Origin: Alphaproteobacteria bacterium
Lineage (GTDB): Bacteria; Pseudomonadota; Alphaproteobacteria; JABSOH01; JABAAW01
Length of the DNA stretch: 7,481 nt
Assembly (NCBI GenBank): GCA_014238935.1
Contig: JABAAD010000030.1
Span: 1-7,481 of the forward strand
Direction: 5' to 3'
Below the pieces are notes generated by a model. The model had not been told where the DNA came from. It saw nothing but the letters and a program-made list of their open reading frames with translations, and made no database searches. The stretch's first letter is position 1; every line of letters begins with the position of its first letter. A program made the translations under genes and the position numbers. Of this stretch, positions 1-6,833 are shown piece by piece.

Positions 1-935
1 CTCCCTCCGTATCGAGAGCAGCAAGCAAGTTCATCGCCATCGGTACAGGCGGTCCCACCGGCGTCTATTTCGTCGTCGGCAACGCCATCTGCCGCATGGT
101 CCACAAAGAAGCCGCCGAAGGACGCTCCAAAGGACGCAAGCACGGATTGCGTTGCTCCGCGCCCTCGACTGCGGGTTCGACCTACAACATCGGTCAGATC
201 AAAGCAGGCGCGCTCGATTTCGGCGTCGCCCAATCCGACTGGCAGTACCACGCCTACAACGGCAGCTCCAAGTTCAAGGGCAAACAATTCAAAGACTTGA
301 GAGCCGTCTTCTCGGTGCATCCTGAGCCGTTTCAAATCTTGGTCAGCAAGAAGTCTCGAATCAAAAATTGGGACGGACTGAAAGGTAAGCGCGTCAACAT
401 CGGCAACCCAGGATCAGGTCAGCGCGGCACCATGGAGGTCTTGATGGAAATCCACAATGTCTCCAAGGGCGACTTCAAGCAGGCGACCGAACTCACATCC
501 TCCGAGCAGTCGCAAGCCCTGTGCGACGGAAAAATCGACGCCTACGGCTACACGGTCGGCGTGCCGAACGCAGGGGTAGCCCAAGCCGCCGACGGCTGCG
601 GCGCAAGGATCATCTCTCTCACGACAGCTCCCATCAAGAAGCTAGTGGCAGAAAGACCCTACTACGCCTTTGCAACGATTCCGAAGAATACCTACAAGAC
701 GACAAAGAAGGATGTGCGTACCTTCGGCGTGAAAGCGACTTTGGTCTCCAGCAGGCGCGCCAGCGATGAGGCGGTCTATGAAGTGGTGCGTGCCGTCTTC
801 GAAAATCTTGAGGACTTCAAAAAGCTGCATCCCGCCTTCAAGCACCTTGACCCCAAGGCCATGATCACAGAGGGGTTGTCTGCGCCGCTACACAAGGGAG
901 CGCTCAAGTACTACAAAGAAAAAGGCTGGATGTAA
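1..935 (+). CDS. TAXI-family TRAP transporter solute receptor, 5' partial
   Basis: Periplasmic substrate-binding protein of a TRAP-TAXI transporter, which captures an organic acid or amino acid and delivers it to the fused permease encoded next. The reading frame is open from the first complete codon (base 3) to TAA at 933-935, about 310 codons, so the true start and most of the signal peptide lie upstream. The ATG at 96 is internal, because conserved family sequence precedes it: FIAIGTGGPTGVYF is encoded at about 30-71. Other family hallmarks are STAGSTYNI, the LDFGVAQSDWQYHAYNG block (about residues 73-87 of the visible protein), GKRVNIGNPGSGQRGT, and the C-terminal HKGALKYYKEKGWM. The stretch SRAAS just before FIAIG could be the end of a signal peptide. 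A few extra basic residues (AAEGRSKGRK) sit where relatives usually have a shorter loop. The family call is firm. The ligand is unknown; characterised TAXI proteins bind glutamate or related dicarboxylates. Confidence 0.93.
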   Translation, partial: PSVSRAASKFIAIGTGGPTGVYFVVGNAICRMVHKEAAEGRSKGRKHGLRCSAPSTAGSTYNIGQIKAGALDFGVAQSDWQYHAYNGSSKFKGKQFKDLRAVFSVHPEPFQILVSKKSRIKNWDGLKGKRVNIGNPGSGQRGTMEVLMEIHNVSKGDFKQATELTSSEQSQALCDGKIDAYGYTVGVPNAGVAQAADGCGARIISLTTAPIKKLVAERPYYAFATIPKNTYKTTKKDVRTFGVKATLVSSRRASDEAVYEVVRAVFENLEDFKKLHPAFKHLDPKAMITEGLSAPLHKGALKYYKEKGWM

Positions 936-960
936 GCTAGCTAGCCTCGATCAAGATTGA

Positions 961-1008
961 CAGGGGGGAGGGCGCAGCTCGCTCTTCGCGGGACTTGCCT
1001 CCCCCCTG
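961..1008 (+). other. GC-rich intergenic stem-loop
   Basis: A perfect 11-bp inverted repeat: caggggggagg at 961-971 pairs with cctcccccctg at 998-1008, leaving a 26-base loop. It lies 25 bases after the receptor stop codon. No T-run follows the 3' arm, so it does not look like a standard intrinsic terminator. Stem-loops between binding-protein and permease genes often protect the upstream mRNA or partly stop transcription, so that the receptor is made in excess. That role is inferred here; only the pairing is visible. Confidence 0.6.
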
Positions 1009-1011
1009 CTT

Positions 1012-1039
1012 CTTGAAGAACGACACTTGAAGAACGACA
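1012..1039. repeat. Perfect 14-bp tandem direct repeat
   Basis: The unit cttgaagaacgaca occurs twice with no gap, at 1012-1025 and 1026-1039, between the receptor and permease genes. It may be a replication-slippage duplication in the leader of the permease gene. Each copy carries gaagaac, so either copy could pair with gttcttc at 1043-1049. Confidence 0.8.
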
Positions 1040-1049
1040 GAAGTTCTTC
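1029..1049 (+). other. Small inverted repeat upstream of the permease ribosome binding site
   Basis: gaagaac (1029-1035) and gttcttc (1043-1049) form a 7-bp stem with a 7-base loop, ending 16 bases before the permease Shine-Dalgarno sequence. An A/T-rich near-palindrome (cgaaaa, three A, ttttcg) follows at 1049-1063. It could be a protein site or a weak RNA hairpin affecting permease translation. No function can be assigned from sequence alone. Confidence 0.4.
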
Positions 1050-1064
1050 GAAAAAAATTTTCGC

Positions 1065-1071
1065 GAAAGGG
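1065..1071 (+). promoter_or_regulatory. Ribosome binding site fixing the permease GTG start
   Basis: The sequence gaaaggg lies 7 bases before the GTG at 1079. No ATG is in frame nearby: the ATG at 1072 is in another frame, and the first in-frame ATG is about 27 codons downstream. This supports GTG 1079 as the start. Confidence 0.6.
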
Positions 1072-1078
1072 ATGCCTC

Positions 1079-3478
1079 GTGTTTCGATCTGCTCCCTCCG
1101 TTGAGTCCGTGAATGAACGTTTCGCTGAGGGCTCTCGTCGTTTGAGCGGAGGGTGGGGAATGCTGTTCGCCTTGACGGCGGCGTGCTGGTCGCTGTTTCA
1201 GATTTGGATCGCCTCACCTCTGCCTTTCCTCTTGGACTTTGGAATCATTCACGGCGTTCCTGCGCGCGCGATCCACTTGGCGTTTGCTTTCGCCTTGGTC
1301 TTTTTGAGCTATCCTCTGTTGAACCGCTGGTGTGCGAGCAAGGAAGGTCCGCCGCGTGCGGATGCTTGGCTGGGAGTGTTGTTTCTTTTGCTCGCGACGG
1401 GGTCTTGCCTCTACATCGTCTTTGCCTACGACAAACTGGTGGAGCGCACAGGAGTTCTGCTGCGTCTGCCGTTCGGAGAAGGAGGATTTCCGATCGAGGT
1501 CGTCATCGGCTTCGTCGGACTGCTGTTGTTGCTGGAGGCGACGCGTCGCGCGATCGGCTGGGCGTTGGTGATTGTGTCTGCGTCTTTTATCGTCTATGCG
1601 CTCTACGGACAATCGATGCCGGACTTGATCGCGCATCGCGGACTTTCCTTCGAGCGTCTGATCGGATACTACTGGTTCGGTGGCGAGGTTGTCTTCGGCA
1701 TTCCGTTGGATGTTGCGACTAGTTTTGTGTTCATGTTCGTTTTGTTCGGAGCATTGTTGAGTCGCGCGGGCGGCGGCAAGTTTTTTTTGGATTTGGCGTT
1801 CGCGTGTGTCGGCAAGTATCGAGGCGGACCTGCTAAAGCTTCGATCTTGGCGTCCGGTATGACGGGAATGATTTCGGGCTCTTCGATCGCCAACACTGTC
1901 ACGACGGGCACTTTCACGATTCCCGTCATGCGAAAGGTGGGGTTGCCTGCTGTCAAGGCGGGCGCGATCGAGGTTGCTGCGTCGGTGAACGGACAGATCA
2001 TGCCGCCGATTATGGGGGCGGCGGCTTTCATCATGGCAGAGTTGCTGGGCATCAGCTATCGGACGGTCATCTACCACGCGTTTGTGCCGGCGTTTATCGC
2101 CTATTTGGCACTCTTTTGGATTGCGCACTTGGAATCGGTGAAGCTGAAGTTGCGTCCTATGGCATCTTCGGCGATCCCGCAGTTTCTTGGTGTGTTGCGT
2201 GGAGGTTTTCATCACCTTTTGCCAATTATGATCCTGATCTATCTGTTGCTGGTGAAGCGTTTCACGCCATCTTTGGCGATCTTTTGGGCGACGGCGGTTT
2301 TGTTGCTGTTGATGGTGTGCCAACGCCTTGCGCCTGCTTTTCGCGAGCAAGGAAGGTTGATGCGTCGACGCTTGCTACAGGGCTTGCGCGAGGCGGGACG
2401 CGACATCGGCACGGGACTGGTCGCTGGTGCGCGCAATATGGCGGGGGTTTCTATCGCGGTGGGCTGCGCGGGAATCGTCGTCGGATCGGTCGGCGCAACA
2501 GGGCTGAACAACGCGCTCATCGGTATCGTCGAGGCTCTTGCCGGCAACAACATTTATATCTTGCTCGCTCTCACAGCTCTCTTGTGCCTGCTGCTTGGGT
2601 TGGGACTGCCGACGACGGCGAACTATCTCGTCGTCGCCTCCTTGATGGCGCCGGTGTTGGTCGAGCTGGGAGCGGCTTCGGGGTTGGTTTTGCCCTTGAT
2701 CGTCGTCCACCTCTATGTCTTTTATTTTGGTTTGATGGCGGATGTCACGCCGCCCGTCGGACTCGCCGCTTACGCCGCCGCTGCGATTTCGCGCGCCGAT
2801 CCCATCAAGACGGGCATACAGGCTTTCGCCTACGAGATTCGCACCGCTATCTTGCCGTTCGTCTTCGTCTTTAACACAGAGCTCGTCTTGATCGGCATCA
2901 AGAGTTGGTGGCAGGGGATGTTCGTCTTTGCAACCTCACTGCTCGCCATTATGTGTTTCGCTTCTGCGACCCAACGTTTCTTTCTCAAGCGCCTGCGATG
3001 GGTAGAGGTCGCCTTTCTGTTGCTGATCGCGGGCACCTTGTTGCGTCCCGACGGAGTCCTCTCGATCGTCTATCCGCGTTGGCAGCAAGCGGAGCTCACC
3101 GCCGACGCGCCCCTCGAGCCTGCGTTCGCGGGCAGGGAGGTACGCGTTGCCGTCACGCGTTCCACCGATTACGGCGAGCGCTATCGCCTCGCGCACTTCC
3201 TGCCTGCAGAGACGAGGCAGATGGACGAAAATATGATCGAGGGGTTGGAATCGATCGGTGTCGGGATCGTGCGCGAGACGCACGCGGGCAAGCAGCAGCT
3301 TGCGATCGTCTCCCTTTCGAAAGACGCCGAGGAGAAGGGAATGCTCGTAGGCGACAGAGTGACGGGCATCGAGGCACGCATCGAAACCCGTCCATCGCCT
3401 TACTGGGTCTCTGTATTCGCGCTATTGTCGCTGGGAGGATTTCTCTTATGGCACAGACGCGAGCAGAGAACGCAATGA
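1079..3478 (+). CDS. Fused TRAP transporter permease (DctQ-DctM, TAXI-associated)
   Basis: Inner-membrane permease of a TRAP transporter with the small (DctQ-like) and large (DctM-like) subunits in one chain of 799 residues, the arrangement usually paired with TAXI receptors such as the one upstream. It would take substrate from the receptor and move it inward, driven by a sodium or proton gradient. Hydrophobic segments fall at roughly residues 27-46, 62-82, 96-117, 138-153 and 160-176 (N-terminal part), then many between about 210 and 605. DctM-type conserved blocks are visible: SGSSIANTVTTGTFTIPV (266-283), GLGLPTTANYLV (507-518) and DVTPPVGLAAYAAAAISRAD (555-574). After about residue 610 comes a C-terminal extension resembling DUF3394 of fused TRAP permeases: hydrophobic segments near 611-630 and 641-655, RPDGVLSIVYPRW, a soluble part with a PDZ-like AEEKGMLVGDRVTGIE (750-765), and a last membrane segment (776-790) with a short basic tail. 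The start is GTG with a good ribosome binding site. It looks intact. Confidence 0.95.
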   Translation: MFRSAPSVESVNERFAEGSRRLSGGWGMLFALTAACWSLFQIWIASPLPFLLDFGIIHGVPARAIHLAFAFALVFLSYPLLNRWCASKEGPPRADAWLGVLFLLLATGSCLYIVFAYDKLVERTGVLLRLPFGEGGFPIEVVIGFVGLLLLLEATRRAIGWALVIVSASFIVYALYGQSMPDLIAHRGLSFERLIGYYWFGGEVVFGIPLDVATSFVFMFVLFGALLSRAGGGKFFLDLAFACVGKYRGGPAKASILASGMTGMISGSSIANTVTTGTFTIPVMRKVGLPAVKAGAIEVAASVNGQIMPPIMGAAAFIMAELLGISYRTVIYHAFVPAFIAYLALFWIAHLESVKLKLRPMASSAIPQFLGVLRGGFHHLLPIMILIYLLLVKRFTPSLAIFWATAVLLLLMVCQRLAPAFREQGRLMRRRLLQGLREAGRDIGTGLVAGARNMAGVSIAVGCAGIVVGSVGATGLNNALIGIVEALAGNNIYILLALTALLCLLLGLGLPTTANYLVVASLMAPVLVELGAASGLVLPLIVVHLYVFYFGLMADVTPPVGLAAYAAAAISRADPIKTGIQAFAYEIRTAILPFVFVFNTELVLIGIKSWWQGMFVFATSLLAIMCFASATQRFFLKRLRWVEVAFLLLIAGTLLRPDGVLSIVYPRWQQAELTADAPLEPAFAGREVRVAVTRSTDYGERYRLAHFLPAETRQMDENMIEGLESIGVGIVRETHAGKQQLAIVSLSKDAEEKGMLVGDRVTGIEARIETRPSPYWVSVFALLSLGGFLLWHRREQRTQ

Positions 3479-3519
3479 GCAACCCTCTTGATCCCAACTC
3501 CATGATTCGCCCCTCATGA
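3475..3519 (+). CDS. Possible 14-codon coupling mini-ORF or detached N-terminus
   Basis: ATG at 3475 overlaps the permease stop (aATGAgc), and this frame encodes MSNPLDPNSMIRPS before a TGA at 3517-3519 that overlaps the aminotransferase ATG (tcATGAac). Neither start has a clear Shine-Dalgarno sequence, so ribosomes finishing the permease could re-initiate here and then again at the aminotransferase. Alternatively, one extra base in the C-run at 3510-3513 would join this stretch in frame to the aminotransferase as a longer N-terminus, making it a slipped remnant or a sequencing error. I recognise no homology for the peptide. Confidence 0.3.
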   Translation: MSNPLDPNSMIRPS

Positions 3520-4922
3520 ACCAGCCTGTCTCCAGCGCGGTTTTACAGCGCAACTTGCGCCACGCCTATCCTTGCGCTGTGTCTGCGTCGGGGCATCATA
3601 TCGTCGATTCCGAGCAGCGTCGCTATTTCGATGCTTCCGGCGGTGCTGCGATCTCCTGCTTGGGACACGGCGACGGCGAGGTCGTGAGGGCTTTGTGCGA
3701 GCAGGCGGGGCGTTTGGACTTTGCGCACACGGCTTTTTTCACCAACGATGCTGCGGAAGAGCTTGCGCGCTATCTTTGTTCTCGTGCGCCGGGCGATCTT
3801 TCCTACGCCTATTTCTGCTGCGGGGGCTCGGAGGCGATGGAGGCAGCCTTCAAACTTGCGCACCAATACTGGCAGGAGCGCGGCGAAGGCAAAACGAGGC
3901 GCTGGATCATCACGCGCCGCCAGAGCTATCATGGCAACACTTTGGGTACGCTGTCTTTGGGAAGCAATCCCCACCGTCGCCTGCCTTATGCTGCGATCTT
4001 GTTGGAGCAGGCGACGGTGTCTGCGTGCGATCTCTATCGAGGCTTGGAGGAGGGAGAGGGTGAGGAGGCTTACGCTGCTCGTTTGGCGGCGGAGTTGGAG
4101 CGTAAAATTGAAGATTTAGGCTCGCAAAGCGTCGTCGCCTTTGCTGCGGAGACTGTGAGCGGCAGCAGCTTGGGCGCGATGCCACCCGCGCGAGGCTATT
4201 GGCAGAAGATACGCGAGGTGTGCGACCGTCACGGCATTTTGCTGATTTTGGACGAGGTCATGTGCGGCAGCGGTCGAACGGGCTATCGTTTTGCCTGCGA
4301 GGAAGACGGAATCGTGCCCGATCTTTTGGCGATGTCCAAGGGGTTGGGCGGAGGTTTGCAGCCGATCGGCGTTACTTTGGCGAGCGAGCGGATCATAGCT
4401 CAGCTACGCGATGGATCGGGTATTTTGCGCCATGGACACAGTTTTATGGGACATCCGATCGTATGCGCAACCGCGTTGGCTGTGCAGCGCGTCATCGACG
4501 AACGCGGCTTGCTGGCAAAAGTGAGAGACGACGGCGAAGCCTTGCAGGAAAAGCTGGAGGCGGAGATATCGAAAAGTCCTCTTCTTTCTCGGCATGTGGG
4601 CGATGTGCGCGGACGGGGATTGTTGCGTGGCTTGGAGCTGGTCTTCGACAAGGAGAGCAAAAAACCTTTCCCCGCCGCCTTGAAGGTTTATCGTCGCGTG
4701 CGCGATTGTGCGATGGCACGCGGCTTGATTTGCTATCCGAGCTTTGGCAATGCCGATGGTGCGAGCGGCGACCATGTTCTCTTAGCGCCGCCTTTCACGT
4801 TGAGCGAGGAAGAGTTGAATTTTCTCACGCGCACGCTGTGCGATTCCCTTGAGGATGCTTTGCAAGAATCCTTGCAAGAATCTTTGACAGTTTCGGACGA
4901 GGGGGGATCGACCTTCGCGTGA
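3516..4922 (+). CDS. Class III (fold type I) PLP-dependent aminotransferase
   Basis: Cytoplasmic aminotransferase of 468 residues, in the group often annotated as aspartate aminotransferase family, which includes omega-amino and beta-amino acid transaminases. Visible motifs are YFDASGGAAISCLGHGD (37-53), the cofactor phosphate-binding CCGGSEAMEAAFKLA (101-115), SYHGNTLGTLSLG (137-149), AETVSG (211-216), the LILDEVMCGSGRTG block (243-256, with D246 expected to contact the pyridine nitrogen), and LLAMSKGLGGGLQPIG (270-285, with K275 as the expected Schiff-base lysine). HGHSFMGHPIVCAT (306-319) and GDVRGRGLLRGLEL (362-375) complete the fold. Length is normal for the family. The start at 3516 has no good ribosome binding site and overlaps the stop of the preceding mini-ORF, which suggests translational coupling. 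The C-terminal tail has a short repeated element (LQESLQESL). The neighbouring BKACE gene suggests a keto acid product that is cleaved next; the exact amino donor is unknown. Confidence 0.93.
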   Translation: MNQPVSSAVLQRNLRHAYPCAVSASGHHIVDSEQRRYFDASGGAAISCLGHGDGEVVRALCEQAGRLDFAHTAFFTNDAAEELARYLCSRAPGDLSYAYFCCGGSEAMEAAFKLAHQYWQERGEGKTRRWIITRRQSYHGNTLGTLSLGSNPHRRLPYAAILLEQATVSACDLYRGLEEGEGEEAYAARLAAELERKIEDLGSQSVVAFAAETVSGSSLGAMPPARGYWQKIREVCDRHGILLILDEVMCGSGRTGYRFACEEDGIVPDLLAMSKGLGGGLQPIGVTLASERIIAQLRDGSGILRHGHSFMGHPIVCATALAVQRVIDERGLLAKVRDDGEALQEKLEAEISKSPLLSRHVGDVRGRGLLRGLELVFDKESKKPFPAALKVYRRVRDCAMARGLICYPSFGNADGASGDHVLLAPPFTLSEEELNFLTRTLCDSLEDALQESLQESLTVSDEGGSTFA

Positions 4923-4923
4923 T

Positions 4924-5745
4924 GTGGTGATCGTTTCCGTGGCGCCGAACGGAGGCAGGTTGCAAAAAAGCGATCATGCGGCACTGCCGCTTTCTGTTGC
5001 AGAGCTGGTCGCCTGCGCGTGCGCTTGTCGTGATGCGGGAGCGCGTCTGATGCATTTCCATGTGCGCGACAGCGAAGGACGGCACAGCTTGGATGCGGGT
5101 TTGTACAGGGAGGCGTTGACAGCATTGGAGGCAGAACAAGGCTTGCTCTGTCAGATCTCCAGCGAAGGCTTGGGTCGCTACACTCCTCACGAGCAGGCGC
5201 GTTGCGTCTTCGCGAGCGGTTGCAAGCTAGCAAGCGTCGCTTTGCGCGAGATGACGGCAGACGGCTTGGCGACAGCGTGCAGGTTTTACGACGAGGCGCG
5301 TGCGCGTGCGATTCATCTTCAACATATCCTCTACACGCCTGCCGAAGCCGCAGACTTGCAGAGAATGGTGGAGGAGGGGGCGATCGACAGGAAAGGGTTG
5401 TGCCTGCTTTTCGTCTACGGAAGTTACGGCGAGGGTGTTCGCGCCATGCCGTCGTTCGACATTTTTCTTGAAGAATGTCTCAAGCCCTTTTGCGAGGAGG
5501 AGCCCTTGTGGTTTCTCTGCAGCTTTGGCGAGGCGGAGCAAGCCCGTCTGTTGCAAGTGGCGGAGCGGGGCGGGCATGCGCGTGTCGGCTTCGAGAACAA
5601 TCTTGCGCGTTGCGACGGCAGCTTGGCTGAGAGCAACGCCGAGCAGGTTGCTTCGCTGGCGGAGGCGTTGCGTGCGCGAGAAGTGGAAGTAGCGGGGGAG
5701 GAGGAAACGCATGCACTCTTGGGTTTGCCTGAGATAGCGCAATAG
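4924..5745 (+). CDS. BKACE-family beta-keto acid cleavage enzyme (3-keto-5-aminohexanoate cleavage-like)
   Basis: Zinc-dependent enzyme of the BKACE family (formerly DUF849). Members take a beta-keto acid and acetyl-CoA and release acetoacetate plus a new acyl-CoA; the founding member Kce acts on 3-keto-5-aminohexanoate in lysine fermentation. At 273 residues the length is normal. Visible are APNGGRLQKSDHAALPLS at the N-terminus, the metal motif HFHVRD (H44 and H46, matching Kce H46/H48), QISSEG (77-82), HARVGFENN (218-226) with E224 matching the third zinc ligand, and SLAESNAEQV. R220 matches Kce R226. R12 and N225 fall where Kce has E14 and D231, so this is a different subgroup and the substrate probably differs. 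The start is GTG at 4924 (a second GTG follows at once), 1 base after the aminotransferase stop. The only purine-rich run (4899-4906) is rather far upstream, so coupling to the preceding gene is likely. Confidence 0.92.
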   Translation: MVIVSVAPNGGRLQKSDHAALPLSVAELVACACACRDAGARLMHFHVRDSEGRHSLDAGLYREALTALEAEQGLLCQISSEGLGRYTPHEQARCVFASGCKLASVALREMTADGLATACRFYDEARARAIHLQHILYTPAEAADLQRMVEEGAIDRKGLCLLFVYGSYGEGVRAMPSFDIFLEECLKPFCEEEPLWFLCSFGEAEQARLLQVAERGGHARVGFENNLARCDGSLAESNAEQVASLAEALRAREVEVAGEEETHALLGLPEIAQ

Positions 5746-5760
5746 TCTAGAGTGAACTCG

Positions 5761-6739
5761 ATGACCCTCGATTCTTTTCAAGCTGCCGTCAGCTTCAAAG
5801 CAGGCGCACCGTTGGAGTTGCGTTCGGTGGCATTGGACGCTCCACAAGCAGACGAAGTCCTCGTCGCCGTCAAAGCTTGCGCGTAGGCGATCAAGTCGTC
5901 GTCTCGCTACTACGCACTTGCGGATCTTGCTCTGCTTGCACGCGCGGCGAGAGAACCTTTGTTCGGGCAAAACACGGCTCGACGAACGCTCGCCGTTGCG
6001 TCTGCAAGAAGGCAAGCAGGCAGGCGCAAAACTTTATCAGGGCTTGCGTACGGCAGCCTTCGCCGAACGCGTGTTAGTCGCACGCTCGCAGGTGGTGAAA
6101 GTTTCACCCGTAATCGACGACGACTTGGCGTGCCTCCTGGGTTGCGGCGTGCTGACAGGATTCGGAGCGGTGATGAACGTAGCAGCTCCCCCTGAGGGTA
6201 GCCACCTCGCAACGATAGGTTGCGGCGGCGTAGGGCTCAACTGCGTCCAAGCTGCACGCTTGACAAACCCAAAGTCGAATATCGCCATCGACACATCTCG
6301 CGTGAAACGAACAACAGCACAAGCGCTGGGCGCAACCCACACATATTCCCCCTCTTCCGATTTGCCGCAAGAGGTGCGCGCCGCAACGCGCGGAGGGGCG
6401 GATTTCGTCTTCGTCGCCGTCGGAAGCGTGCACGCCATGACGCTCGGATTCGACATGCTGAGAGCGGGAGGGTGCATGGTCGTCGTCGGCATGACAAAAA
6501 CCGGCGAGACGTTTGCGCTCGATGCAAGCATGCTCGCCACGCACGGAAAAACAGTACGCGGCAGCAAAATGGGCGACGCTCGCCTTGCACGCGATATACC
6601 GAAGTTGCTCGACTTGCACGCGCGCGGCAAATGGAACCTCGACAAACTCGCGGGCGAACGCGTTCCCTTCGCAGACATCAACGCCGCCATCGAGACCGCA
6701 GGCAACGAGGGCGCGTTGCGTAGCATCGTCCTTTTCTGA
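5761..6739 (+). pseudogene. Zinc-dependent (MDR) alcohol dehydrogenase, disrupted by deletion and frameshift
   Basis: Remnant of an NAD-dependent medium-chain alcohol dehydrogenase spread over three frames. Frame 1 from ATG 5761 encodes MTLDSFQAAVSFKAGAP to LVAVKACA and stops at TAG 5884. Frame 3 then gives LRVGDQVVVSLLRTCGSC (from 5877) followed by SACTRGE (to 5951), the structural-zinc lobe. Frame 2 from 5954 continues with NLCSGKTRL and runs to TGA 6737-6739. Frame 2 holds AAFAERVLVARSQVVKV, the Rossmann motif GCGGVG followed by IAID (acidic, NAD-type), and the usual C-terminal region. Compared with the family, about 40-45 codons are missing between KAC and VGD, including the catalytic Cys-x-x-His region and the GHE motif, and one base is missing near 5952. 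The four structural-zinc cysteines survive. No active full-length enzyme is possible. It sits 15 bases after the BKACE stop, so it was probably the last gene of the operon. Confidence 0.9.
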
Positions 6740-6760
6740 TGTTGTCGCCAACCTTTGTTG

Positions 6761-6787
6761 TTGACGTTGGTCGCACGCTTGCATAAG
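6761..6787 (+). promoter_or_regulatory. Weak candidate promoter for the phosphatidyltransferase gene
   Basis: TTGACG at 6761-6766 matches the -35 consensus at five of six bases. CATAAG at 6782-6787 matches the -10 consensus at four of six, but the 15-base spacer is short. It lies in the only intergenic gap of note after the operon, before a gene of unrelated function, so a promoter is expected about here. Confidence 0.25.
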
Positions 6788-6823
6788 AGAGGAAAAGAAT
6801 TCTTTCGCGTCTAACACTTCACG

Positions 6824-6829
6824 AGGAGG
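6824..6829 (+). promoter_or_regulatory. Strong Shine-Dalgarno sequence
   Basis: A full AGGAGG sits 4 bases before ATG 6834 and fixes that start. It is the best ribosome binding site in the window, in contrast to the coupled genes upstream. Confidence 0.8.
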
Positions 6830-6833
6830 TTCC

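Noticed and set aside
96..98. ATG at 96 as the start of the receptor gene
   Set aside because: Conserved TAXI N-terminal sequence (FIAIGTGGPTGVYF) is encoded upstream in the same frame, so this ATG is internal.
957..985. Perfect TTGACA (957-962) as a -35 box for the permease gene
   Set aside because: No -10-like sequence lies 15-19 bases downstream; the region is the G-rich stem-loop instead.
1032..1046. GAAC-N7-GTTC as a LexA/SOS box
   Set aside because: The alphaproteobacterial box is a direct repeat (GTTC-N7-GTTC) and the Gram-positive box has a 4-base spacer. The match is only an inverted repeat with the wrong geometry, upstream of a transporter gene.
1214..2350. Long minus-strand open frame (378 codons) opposite the permease
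   Set aside because: The predicted product is dominated by Arg, Gln, His and Asp with no recognisable motif. It mirrors the codon bias of the permease gene and has no plausible context.
4919..4930. Two- to three-codon frames at the aminotransferase/BKACE junction (gtgatgtggtga)
   Set aside because: They are too short to mean anything; the tandem GTG at 4924/4927 explains the BKACE start.
5918..6739. Treating the long frame from 5918 as a complete, intact dehydrogenase
   Set aside because: The first dozen residues are out-of-frame sequence. The real zinc-lobe and N-terminal sequence lie in two other frames upstream, so this is the 3' part of a broken gene.
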